Below, in pieces: positions 46,385 through 56,003 of a DNA stretch of 64,000 bases. The stretch covers positions 434,001 to 498,000 of the forward strand of contig NC_067200.1 in the NCBI RefSeq assembly GCF_000699445.3. Reading direction: 5' to 3'. Both the position numbers and the translations under genes were made by a program. The stretch's first letter is position 1, and every line of letters starts with the position of its first letter. The notes under the pieces are model-generated. The model saw nothing but the letters and a program-made list of their open reading frames with translations. It made no database searches and was not told the origin of the DNA. Origin of the DNA: Schistosoma haematobium (lineage: Eukaryota > Platyhelminthes > Trematoda > Strigeidida > Schistosomatidae).

Positions 46385-46735
46385 TGGCTTCTGTTGGTCC
46401 TTCACGACTCCCTGGCTTGGTTTCCAAAGATGGTGCAACACAGTGACTATAAACGTTATCATATATGGCTCAGAATAGAAGCCAGTGGCGATCTTGCTGT
46501 AACCTTCTTTTACTTTCTTCATACAAAGTGGTTGTATCTTCTTTATTTGAAAACATTCTTCTGGTTGTACCTTTCCGTTTCTTTCATTATTGTTATTATT
46601 ATTACACCACCTTACATCAACCTGGTCGTCATTGTTCTTCTTCTTCTTCTTTTACGCTGCCTACCTTCTACTTTTGTCTTCCCATCCTCAATGTTTCGTG
46701 TAGCGCATACATGCACATACTTACAAACCAGCTTT
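46385..46735 (+). repeat. YVDD-type LINE 3' end fragment
   Basis: MAQNRSQWRSCC at about 46,465-46,500 and the preceding GGTTTCCAAAGATGGTG block match the terminal coding block seen at 30.5 kb. The rest is a T/C-rich 3' UTR. Confidence 0.55.
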
Positions 46736-47010
46736 CAGTTGAAGAAGAAGTTAGGAAAAGATGATGGAAATGGATAGGACATATATTACGCAAATCATCA
46801 AGCTGCATCACGAGGCAAGCCCTGACTGGGAATCGTGAAGGGAAACGGAAAAGAGGAAGGCCAAACAACACACTACGTCGAGAATTGAAAGCAGATATGC
46901 ATAGGATGAATAAGAACTGAAAGGAGCTGGAAAGTATTGCCCAAGACAGAGTTGGATTGAGAATGCCGGTGAGCAGACTATGCTCCTTCACAAGGAGTAA
47001 CAGGCGTAAG
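46735..47010 (+). repeat. RTE 3' end with tail
   Basis: GAAGAAGTTAGGAAAAGATG, ACGAGGCAAGCCCTGACTGG and AGTAACAGGCGTAAGTAGTA. Partial C-terminal block and 3' UTR. Confidence 0.75.
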
Positions 47011-47014
47011 TAGT

Positions 47015-47078
47015 AAGTATTACATATTTGGTGCTCTCTTGTACTAATATTTATGTGTTCAAATAAATAAATACATTC
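47015..47078 (+). repeat. Rep-B 3' terminus
   Basis: TTTGGTGCTCTCTTGTACTA and TGTGTTCAAATAAATAAATA: the last ~60 bp of Rep-B. Confidence 0.6.
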
Positions 47079-47079
47079 T

Positions 47080-47094
47080 ATTCACGCTCCATTT
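47080..47094 (+). repeat. Target-site duplication, left
   Basis: ATTCACGCTCCATTT, identical to 50,301-50,315. Confidence 0.9.
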
Positions 47095-50000
47095 AACTCC
47101 GCCTGGAGTCCCTCCGGGGGCTACTGCCGGTCCCAAGCCCGGATAAAGGAGGAGGGTTGGGCATGATGTTAGCGTCCCCATCCCGTAGAAAACAAACTCG
47201 CTAAAAAAACGCTAACCAGAAAAAATTATTCAAACCTTTTAAAGTCTGCCCTGGGAGTCAGAAGGTCTTCATTTAGAAGAATTATGACGCCTCATGATGA
47301 AAGCCGGATCCCTTCGGACGTTACGAGGCCGATGCCCCTTCTGACAACCAGAGCGACCATTTATTTAGGTACATGGAATGTTCGTACAATGTGGGACACC
47401 GGAAGATCCTTCCAGATTGCTGCAGAAATGAGAAGATACAACCTAGATGTACTTGGGATCAGTGAAACACATTGGACACAAGTTGGACAACAACAACTAA
47501 CTACAGGAGAGCTCCTGTTATACTACGGCCATGAAGAAGAAAATGCACCACATACACAAGGAGTTGCATTGATGCTGTCCGAACAAGCACAAAATGCACT
47601 TATAGGATGAGAATCTCATGGACCAAGGATCATCAAAGCCTCCTTCGAAACAAAGAAAGAGGGCATTTCAATGAACATCATCCAATGCTATGCGCCTACC
47701 AACGACTACAATGAAGAAGCTAAAGATCAATTCTACAATAGGCTGCAGTCAATCGTCGAGAAGTGCCCAACAAAAGACCTGACCATTCTGATAGGAGATT
47801 ACAATGCCAAGGTTGGAACGGACAACACTGGATATGAAGACATCATGGGACGACACGGACTGGGAGAAAGAAACGAAAATGGTGAGAGATTTGCAAACCT
47901 ATGTGCCTTCAATAAGCTGGTCAGAGGCGGCACCATATTCCCACATAAACGCATACACAAAACCACATCGACTTCACCGGATCACTCCACACAAAACCAA
48001 ATAGACCATATTTGCATCAACAAAACGTTCAGGAGGACTATAGAGGACGTGAGAAACGAGGAGCTAACATGGCATCAGATCATCACTTGGTGGTCGTCAA
48101 GATGAAATTGAATCTCAAGAAGCACTGGACAACGGGACGGACAATATCACAAAAGTTCAATACGGCCTTTCTTCAAGATACTAACAAACTTAACGAATTC
48201 AAGATAGTCCTCAGCAACAAGTTCCAGGCGTTTCATGATCTACCCAATGGAGAAGGAACTACTGTGGAGAGCAACTGGAGGGGGATCAAAGAGGCAATCA
48301 CTTCAACATGTCATGAGGTCCTGGGTCACAAGAAGCACCACCACAAGGAATGGATCACTGTTGATACACTGGATAAGATTCAAGAAAGGAGGAACAAGAA
48401 GGCAGCAATCAATACCAGCCGAACAAGAGCAGAAAAAACAAAGGCACAAGCTGAATACACGGAAAAAAACAAACAAGTGAAAAGGAGCATCAGAACCGAC
48501 AAAGGTAAATATGTGGAAGATTGAGCAACGACGGCGGAAAAGGCTTCAAGAGAAGGAAACATGAAACAATTGTATGACACGACAAAGAAACTCTCTGGAA
48601 ATCGCCGCAAACCAGAACGACCAGTGAAAAGCAAGGAAGGCAAGGTAGTCACCCACATTGAAGAGCAACAAAACAGGTGGATAGAACACTTCAAAGAATT
48701 CTTGAATCGACCAGCGCCACTGAACCCACCCAACATCGAGGCAGCACCCACGGACCTCCCAATCGATGTTGGCCCACCAACAATTGAGGAAATCATCATG
48801 GCCATCAGACAAATCAAGAGTGGCAAAGCAGCAGGACCGGACAACATCCCAGCAGAGGCATTGAAAGCAGACGTAGCGGTAACTGCAAGCATGCTCCACA
48901 TTCTCTTCAATAAGATTTAGGATGAGGAACAGGTACCAAAAGACTGGACAGAAGAACTACTGATCAAAATACCGAAGAAAGATCTCAGCAACTGTGATAA
49001 CTACAGGGGCATCACTCTTCTCTCAATACCGGGAAAAGTCTTCAACGGGGTATTGTTAAACAGGATGAAGGACTGCGTAGATGCCCAACTTCGTGACCAA
49101 CAGGCAGGATTCCGTAAGGACAGATCATCTACAGACCAAATCGCAACTCTACGGATAATTGTGGAACAATCAATTGAATGGAATTCATCACTCTACATCA
49201 ACTTCATTGACTAAGAAAAGGCATTTGATAGCGTGGACAGAACAACACTATGGAAACTTCTTCGACACTACGGCGTGCCTCAGAAGATAGTCAATATCAT
49301 ACAGAACTCATATGATGGACTACACTGTAAAATTGTGCATGGAGGACAGTTGACAACGTCGTTCGAGGTGAAGACCGGTGTTAGGCAAGGTTGCTTACTC
49401 TCACCCTTTCTCTTTCTTCTGGTGATCGACTGGATCATGAAGACGTCAACGTCTGAAGGTAAGCGCGGGATACAATGGACATCTAAGATGCAGTTGGATG
49501 ATCTAGACTTCGCAGACGATCTAGCCCATCTATCCCAAACGTAACAAGAGATGCAGGGGAAGACAAACAGTGTGGCAGCAGCCTCAACAGCATTAGGTCT
49601 CAACATACACAAAGGGAAAAGCAGGATTCTCCGATAGAACACAGCATGCACCAGTCCAATCACAATTGACGGAGAAGATTTGGAAGATGTAAAAACCTTT
49701 ACGTATTTGGGCAGCATCGTTGATGAACACGCTGGATCTGATGCAGATGTGAAGGCGCTCATCGGCAAAGCAAGAACAGCATATTTACAACTGAAGAACA
49801 TCTGGAGCTCAAAACAACTGTCAACCAACACCAAAGTCAGGATTTCCAATACATATGTCAAGACAGTTCTACTGTATGGGGCAGAAACCTGGAGAACTAC
49901 AAAAGCCATCATCCAGAAAATACAGGTGTTTATTAACAGTTGTCTACGCAAAATACTTCAGATCCATTGGCCGGACACTATTAGTAACAACGTACTGTGG

Positions 50001-50300
50001 GAGAGAACAAACCAGATCTCAGTGGAGGAAGAAGTCAGGAAGAAGCGCTGGAAGTGGATAGGACACACATTGAGGAAAGCACCCAACTGTGTCACAAGAC
50101 AAGCCGTCACATGGAATCCTCAAAGCCGAAGGAGAAGAGGAAGACCAAGAACACATTACGCCGAGAATTGGAGATAGACATGAGAAAAATGAACAAGAAT
50201 TGGATGGAACTAGAAAAGAAGGCCCAGGACAGAGTGGGTTGGTGAATGCTGGTCAGCGGCCTATGCTCCATTGAGAGTAACAGGCGTAAGTAAGTAAGTA
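47095..50300 (+). mobile_element. Full-length RTE (SR2-like) retrotransposon with target-site duplication
   Basis: 3.2 kb element with a GC-rich 5' leader, one long mutated coding region, and a 3' UTR ending in a TAAG tail (50,286-50,299). It is flanked by a 15-bp direct repeat ATTCACGCTCCATTT at 47,080-47,094 and 50,301-50,315, the duplication left by target-primed insertion. The insertion site lies in older RTE-type 3' sequence (GGATTAACAGGAATAAGTAA follows). Block order, tail and C-terminal domain fit the RTE clade, to which schistosome SR2 belongs. Confidence 0.9.
47284..50241 (+). pseudogene. RTE endonuclease-reverse transcriptase polyprotein, disabled
   Basis: Begins at ATG 47,284. Endonuclease blocks: LGTWNVRTM, LGISETHW (catalytic Glu), IQCYAPTNDY, ILIGDYNAKVG (Asp, Asn), NQIDHICIN and, after a frame change near 48,055, SDHHLVVVKM (catalytic Asp-His). 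RT blocks: IKSGKAAGPDNIPAE, GITLLSIPGK, QAGFRKDRS, KAFDSVDR, GVRQGCLLSPF, LDFADDLAHL (catalytic Asp pair) and FTYLGS. The C-terminal region includes [15 protein letters not shown] and [13 protein letters not shown]. Stops lie at about 47,608, 48,522, 48,918, 49,212, 49,542 and 49,635, plus frame changes near 48,055 and after 50,000. All signature blocks are otherwise well kept, so the copy is fairly young but cannot move on its own. Confidence 0.9.
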
Positions 50301-50315
50301 ATTCACGCTCCATTT
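50301..50315 (+). repeat. Target-site duplication, right
   Basis: ATTCACGCTCCATTT, identical to 47,080-47,094. Confidence 0.9.
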
Positions 50316-50345
50316 GGATTAACAGGAATAAGTAAGTATGTGAAT

Positions 50346-50585
50346 GTTTTACTTCGTACTAATTTCTCAATTATCATGTATTGTAGTTTAGGTTATTATT
50401 GTTAAGCCTATATAATTTATTCTAATGTCTGGACAATATCTGGACCAATAAAGTATTTTATATTGAATATAATGGGTTATTCATTGATATATGTTTTATC
50501 ATTTCATTGTTCTGTATTCTAATAGATATGTTATATATTCTGTACAAATATAAACTTATCATCAGTTTGAAGATTGTAGTATTTT
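50346..50585. other. Unannotated AT-rich stretch
   Basis: A weak LTR-B-like similarity is seen at 50,395-50,440 (ATTGTTAAGCCTATATAATT, TCTAATGTCTGGAC). Confidence 0.3.
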
Positions 50586-50587
50586 CA

Positions 50588-50850
50588 CTGTTGAATTCAT
50601 GAGTCAATCTAAGTTAGATCAATAATGAAAACTTCGAAGCACTGGACGGTCATTTTGTCCCACTATTGGACTACTCAACAGTGCTCATTTATGATTACGG
50701 ACGCAAGATTCAAACCCAAAACCTTCCGTCTTGCATATGAACGTTTGAACTGTAGATCACTGAATCGGCATTCAATGATGTTAATGTCTAACTGATCTTG
50801 CGTAACCCGTCATTCATTGTCGAAGGTTGATAACTCTGTCACACAAGATA
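50588..50850 (-). repeat. HH-SINE, one-sided copy
   Basis: End ATTCATGAGTCAATCTAAGT, hammerhead remnant (GAGCACTGTTGAGTAGTCC on the minus strand, GAAA lost), tRNA-like part (near 50,700-50,765, AGTGATCTACAGTTCAAACG on the minus strand) and body to about 50,845. Confidence 0.65.
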
Positions 50851-51094
50851 GAAAACTTTGAATTAAACCGTAATTTGTTAGAATAATTATAGATTCTTTG
50901 CTTTTATTTATGTATTGTAACAAGGCATACATTGCTGAGCAAAGAGATGGTTACTATTATTGTAATATGATAACATTGATTGACTTAAATAGTAAATTTT
51001 GCAAGTTATTACTCTAAACGTCATTAGAATATCTTTAATTGGAAACATTTTTTGATAATTTTCCAATCGGTACTAAATACATATTCTCCATACA

Positions 51095-51380
51095 ATTCAC
51101 TTGATTTGTGTATGAGCTGTGATACGACCCGGGTACCCAGACCGAAGCGAGTGGTGCTCTTAGGGGACCACATCTGGAGCCTTCAACCTAAAGTTCTAAT
51201 CCAGAAAACGGTGGAAGCCGGTGACCAACGATTGATTGATACACCATTTGTTCCGTTAATATTCTGGAGCCCATATGTACGATTGGTTTGGAATCAGGGT
51301 TTTCCAACTCCACTACATGGATCCGCCATATCTATCAATCCGGTCAGAACACCGGACATTCGCTTTTCATCCTATCAATT
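51095..51380 (-). repeat. Rep-B, central part, reverse
   Basis: CCGGTGACCAACGATTGATT, TTGGTTTGGAATCAGGGTTT and GAACACCGGACATTCGCTTT mirror the Rep-B forward copies. The open frame here is a repeat artefact. Confidence 0.7.
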
Positions 51381-51399
51381 AATTACATAATATACTATG

Positions 51400-52080
51400 G
51401 AACTTGTAAAAAAAACGGTGTTAACCAAATACTTTTATTTGGATAGCAGATCTACGGAGAATATTTTGTATTTAGTTTGTCACTTAAACTGATTTATTTA
51501 GAACAAACATCTAAAACTATTGAATAATTACACAACAGTATGTTTCTAGTTAGGAAGTATAGAAATTTAAAGCATTAAATGACAACTGAATTGTCCTAAC
51601 AAAACTGAGTAAAATAAAGGTACTGATTTTTACCTCCCAGGTACAGTGTTAAGATCTGAATTCACAAAGACGTTAAAGTGACTAATGCAATAACTTGTGA
51701 AGTTCTCTCTAGGCTTTCACGATAGTCGTCGTAGTTGTCGTCGTAAGTTACTTTGTTTCTTTAGACAAAACAGTGCTAACTTACAAAAGTGATTATTAAA
51801 CTGTCATATACAATATTGATTGATTGTGTTATTACATTACATACTGATGCCCCTTCTGATAACTAGAGCAATTTAGGTACATAGAACGTTCATTTTTAAG
51901 AATATTCACATATTCCTTACATTATTGAAAATCATGTACTCATCAGTGATTAATGTAAAGAAGTAATTTCAAAACTTCCACTGAATAATTGTGATCAATA
52001 CATGTCAACCATATTGAATATGATGTAGTTACCGACTAATGAAATTGAAAAATGTTATCAAAAATTAAATGAATCTAGAC
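51400..52080. other. Unannotated AT-rich stretch
   Basis: A 50-bp RTE 5' scrap occurs near 51,845-51,893 (TGATGCCCCTTCTGATAACT, ATTTAGGTACATAGAACGTT). Otherwise nothing supported. Confidence 0.45.
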
Positions 52081-52089
52081 ATGTAAACA

Positions 52090-52295
52090 AACGGATGCCG
52101 GTTCAGACGTCTAAAGGGTAAAGTAGTGCATTCGAGACCTGAATGTTCTGTATTTTAGCTTTAGCAAGATCATAATTGTTGACTGTTATGAGTTTCATAC
52201 TACAATAAAGCAGTTATTCAGTGCTTCAAGATTACTATTAGCTGTCTAACTAAGGCCAGTTTGTGATATTACCTGTAAATTATGTTCATTGCTTG
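52090..52295 (+). repeat. HH-SINE, degenerate
   Basis: GATGCCGGTTCAGACGTCTA (A-box region), eroded B box, AGTTATTCAGTGCTTCAAGA and the right end GCTGTCTAACTAAGGCCAGT. Confidence 0.55.
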
Positions 52296-52379
52296 AGCAA
52301 TAAAACTAATTCCATCAAAAACAAATAGATTTTAAACTTTATTTTTTCAGAATGATTGGACAATTTAATTTTTATAAGT

Positions 52380-52655
52380 ATAGATAGATAGCGGTTAGCG
52401 GTGGAGTCCAGTTTGAAACGCGTTTCGTCTTATTTGAGAATCGTCAGCTGGATGTACCTGCATCTCAGAATTGATGTCCATTCTGGGATGAAAACTTAGT
52501 ACCATTCTTTTCAAACGCCATCGCGTTATTCCCTTAGCTACTGAATTAAGGCTATATTAAGGCAATACCCACAATATGCACATACGACAATAAAAGAATG
52601 ATCAATTAAAGACCTAAACATCAATGCAAAGATTCAAGTAAGTAATATCAAGTGA
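52380..52655 (-). repeat. Smalpha-type SINE with internal inversion
   Basis: 52,410-52,550 is antisense head plus hammerhead (minus strand: CATCCAGCTGACGATTCTCA, AATAAGACGAAACGCGTTTC). From about 52,552 the element's 3' half runs forward (AAGGCAATACCCACAATATG, ACATCAATGCAAAGATTCAA). CTGACGA and GAAA are kept, but the base pair next to the core in stem II is lost. Confidence 0.6.
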
Positions 52656-52674
52656 ATTTAATGTTTGTTCATGC

Positions 52675-52795
52675 TATAATGGACAAAATGGACGTCCAAT
52701 TCATCCAGGTTTTCCACAGTGATTAAACTTTAGTAGACTCATAAATTCAACGATTGAAATTACTATAATCTTCACAAAACTCCTTTTGTTCTATA
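52675..52795 (+). repeat. HH-SINE right end
   Basis: GACAAAATGGACGTCCAATT, CATCCAGGTTTTCCACAGTG and GACTCATAAATTCAACGATT. Confidence 0.55.
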
Positions 52796-52839
52796 ATATT
52801 TAACATTCAATAACGTGTTATTTTCGTCTATTCTTAGAG

Positions 52840-53170
52840 CTGAATGTGTAATGTCTGTTACTATGGTTAAACCCACACAGCTTATTCTAGCTTCTGGACA
52901 GTCCAATTTATTCATTCTTTTTAAGTCACGTTTCGACATTGTTAGTTATTCACTTATCAATCATGACTATTTTTATATGATCACATATATATATATATGC
53001 CTGTGTACACTTCTGATCCTACTCATCTCATGTCAGTAATCTATTTTTATCAGGCTATAAATATTGATTAACGACTTGATTAAATGAGAGTTGGCTCACA
53101 TGCCATTTCCACTGTACGTCATTTCGTTCCACTCTCTTCTCTTTGCTTCATTCACTTTGATTCTTCGATC
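52840..53170 (+). repeat. LTR-B, copy 1 (LTR-like)
   Basis: Matches 54,585-54,830: GCTTCTGGACAGTCCAATTT, ATGACTATTTTTATATGATC, AGGCTATAAATATTGATTAA and GAGAGTTGGCTCACATGCCA. A TATAAATA box at about 53,056 lies inside. Downstream, 53,084-53,431 holds a 115-codon frame without a recognised domain. Confidence 0.45.
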
Positions 53171-53609
53171 GTTTGTCTGGATCAGATATTGTGTGAAATA
53201 CTACCCCTTACTCAGGGTCTGAAAAGCCGGAAAAATGAAAATGATCTTGGTAGTCTAATTACAGTATTCCAACACAAGATAATGGCTTTTAAGAATTATT
53301 TAATCCCTAACGATTCAGGCTGGGCTATTTCGTTTACTACTCTACATATGTGCTGTATGCAGTATAAACTATATGGCTATGTAGTTCTGAAGGTCCCATA
53401 TGAGACTGGAGGTTCACCATTGGTTTTGTAGATAGTTCGGCATTGCTTTGTCAAGTTTTGCTGACTGTTCGTGCACAAAATTGGTTTACTGATTAACCAA
53501 TTTCATTCATACTGGTAGCTGCTTCTCAGTTTTCTCAAAAGCCATTTTCATTCAGACAGTGTAAAGCATGTTGCCATTGCTAACAACAATGAGTGTGATT
53601 GTCGTGTAA

Positions 53610-53940
53610 GCCGAATAGGTCAAATTCGGCCTGTTCGTACTGTGCATAATTATTTCACGTGATCATTGATTGGAATAACTATACATGAGACGCGAATGTG
53701 TATATGAATGGTGCGAATGGTCCGCCAAAGTGCTTGGTACCTGTGTGGTTTCGCCACAGGATTGAGATGTACTATTCAGATTGTAGCGTTAATGACTATA
53801 CGGTGTCTGGTTCCCCTGTCAAACGGGATTAAGCTGTACTGTTTGGGTTATCACGTGAAAGTTCGGATGGTGTATGATTCTCCTGAAAACCACTGAAAAA
53901 TTACCCTGTCCCACAAGGGTATATTATATAACTATAATTA
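53610..53940 (+). repeat. Rep-D, copy 2
   Basis: See copy 1 at 43.6 kb. Small differences only (e.g. CCCTGTCCCACAAGGG). Confidence 0.7.
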
Positions 53941-53944
53941 TTGC

Positions 53945-54475
53945 TGTATAAATGTGTATGCTTGATTACAAGTAACAGCCTATGTACATAGCTCTCTCTA
54001 GCTTAATGGTCAATATCTTAAATATCTTTCGAATGAATCATTCTCTTTACCATATATAAGTGTACTCGAATCCTACTGTTAGCCTTTACCTTGCTTAGCT
54101 GCGCCTTATTTAATTTGACTATGATATTTGCCTCTGTATTTGCTTCCAAACACATTCTCCTCTTTGTTTCAAAATCATTCGATGTGTCTGTAACTTTTTT
54201 ATCTGTGATATCTGCTTTTAAACTGTAACCACAGCTTCTTATCACCTTCTGAGTTCAAACACTGTTGGTATTTATATGATAAAGGTTGTCAATGTGATTG
54301 ATGAACGAAGCCAAGCTATTACAATTAAGTGAACATAAAAGATTGTAGGGAATCAATTTATAGATCATTCATTTAGCAATCAATTTAAACCTGATTGTTC
54401 AGTCTAAAAATGATCTCACATTGCAACCTGCATACAATCAATGACAATAAAGTAGTACTTAATGCTTATCCCAGT
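53945..54475. other. Unannotated AT-rich stretch
   Basis: A 75-codon minus-strand frame at 54,018-54,245 has no recognised domain and is not called. Confidence 0.4.
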
Positions 54476-54477
54476 TT

Positions 54478-55365
54478 GGATGTTGTTTACGCAATTGAGA
54501 CGACGAAAAGCGAATGTCTTGTGCTTTAACCGGGTTGGTGAATATGGAGTATCCACCTAAAGAAGTAGGAAAACCTGTTGTGTCGGTTATTATGTTAGGC
54601 CCATATACCTTGTTCTAGCTTTTGGACAAACCAATCTATTCATTCTACTTGAGTCAATCTTGACTGTTTTTATATGAGCGCATATGTGTGTACACTTTCC
54701 ATCCCATTCATCACATATCTTTGTATGACTATAAATATTGAATAATGCCTGACAAAAGGGGAGTTGGCTTACCCGCCATCTTCACTGCTCGTCGTTTTGC
54801 TTCTCTCTATTCTATTCGCTTCGTTTCATATACAAAATATATGTATTCGAAAGTCCATTCTCGTTATTTGACTCATTTAATTCCCTTATTGACTGATGCG
54901 ATTAAAGTCAATGATTAAATACGAGGATAGGCGACACATATATTTCGACAACGATCATTTAAACGATCAAATTGGAGTCAGATTCCGGGCCACTAAAGTG
55001 GAGAGCCCGTCAACAAATATCGTCCGATCTAAATGACGAGAAAATAAAGAGCTTCACAAACCCTCATTCCAAACCAATGGTGCATTTATGGACTCCAGAA
55101 TCTTGAAGGAACAAATAGTGTATGAATTAACTATTGATCATTAGCTATCATAGGACTGCATCTTTTTACATTACTCCATTGCCTTGTAGAAAATACCTCC
55201 AAGTCAAAAGATCGAGCAGTGCTTCCATAAGAAAACCACTTGTTTCAATCTGAGCACCCAGGTAGTATCTCAGCTCTCATATAAATCGAATGGACAAATG
55301 TGGTGCTTATCGAATCACTACTCTTTTGAACCACTCATTATATGTTTTAATAAATAAACAAATAA
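54478..55365 (+). repeat. Rep-B interrupted by LTR-B copy 2
   Basis: Rep-B 5' half at 54,478-54,582 (CGACGAAAAGCGAATGTCTT, GTGCTTTAACCGGGTTGGTG). LTR-B-like sequence at 54,585-54,830 (GTGTCGGTTATTATGTTAGG, GACTATAAATATTGAATAAT). Rep-B resumes at about 55,055 (CTCATTCCAAACCAATGGTG) and ends in AATAAATAAACAAATAAA near 55,365. This implies that a ~470-bp element inserted into Rep-B. Confidence 0.55.
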
Positions 55366-55584
55366 AGTTCCATCTAAACTTTGAATGACTTCATCCAATG
55401 ATTGATAATCCTCTTTGGAGATAAGTTTAAAATTATTACATAGAAACTATATTTCATAAATTGATCATTATTATAATTAGATTCAAACTAATCATTTCAA
55501 CAGGAAACAAAAAAAGACCAAAGTTTCATTTAAACAAAGTATAATGCGTTGGTTTTCTTTTTTCTTTTACTTTTTGTTTGTTTC

Positions 55585-55612
55585 CTTGACCACTCCCCCC
55601 CCCCAAAAAAAA
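55585..55612 (+). repeat. Poly-C/poly-A run
   Basis: CTCCCCCCCCCCAAAAAAAA-type run, a likely site of length error. Confidence 0.8.
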
Positions 55613-55675
55613 TGTTTCTAAATTTGTTTGATACAATTTTGAGACGGTGGAGAAGATTAGTAGCTCAGGTGGATG

Positions 55676-56003
55676 ATTTTGATGGAGTTTTGTTCTCTGA
55701 GCTGGATGGTTTGGTCGTGAAGCTTTCATCGTTCTTCTGAACGACATCATCAGCACAAACTTCAGATAGAAGTGAAGTGTTCGATTTTCTCCATATGTGT
55801 TTCACAGCTTGTTCTGTGCACCTCGATGTTGATTGGTTCTTCTTGACCTTAAACTTTTCATTGTTCACTTCTTTGTTTTGGTTGTGTCTCCCATTGTTTT
55901 GATTTTTGTTCTTATATATATGCATGATTTTCCTGATTGGTTGATAAATTGGATTGATTTCAATATGTTTGTTGATTGCTGATTGACCTAAGTGCCAGGC
56001 TTC
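55676..56003 (-). repeat. Penelope-like inverted repeat, left arm
   Basis: Reverse complement of 57,705-58,032. The translated minus strand repeats the tail peptide of the RT protein. One difference seen: CCTAAG against CCTGAG near 55,988. Confidence 0.9.
55709..55760 (-). ncRNA. Hammerhead-like motif, inverted copy
   Basis: Identical 52-nt motif on the minus strand within the left arm. In a transcript running through the whole element the two motifs would be complementary and could pair with each other. Confidence 0.5.

Noticed and set aside
48380..48910. 176-codon minus-strand frame
   Set aside because: Shadow of the RTE coding region on the opposite strand.
53084..53431. 115-codon frame downstream of LTR-B
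   Set aside because: The first part is LTR-B sequence and the rest has no recognisable gag, protease or other block.
43610..53940. Rep-D pair as the two LTRs of a 10-kb retrotransposon
   Set aside because: The DNA between is a mixture of other families in both orientations, with no gag-pol.
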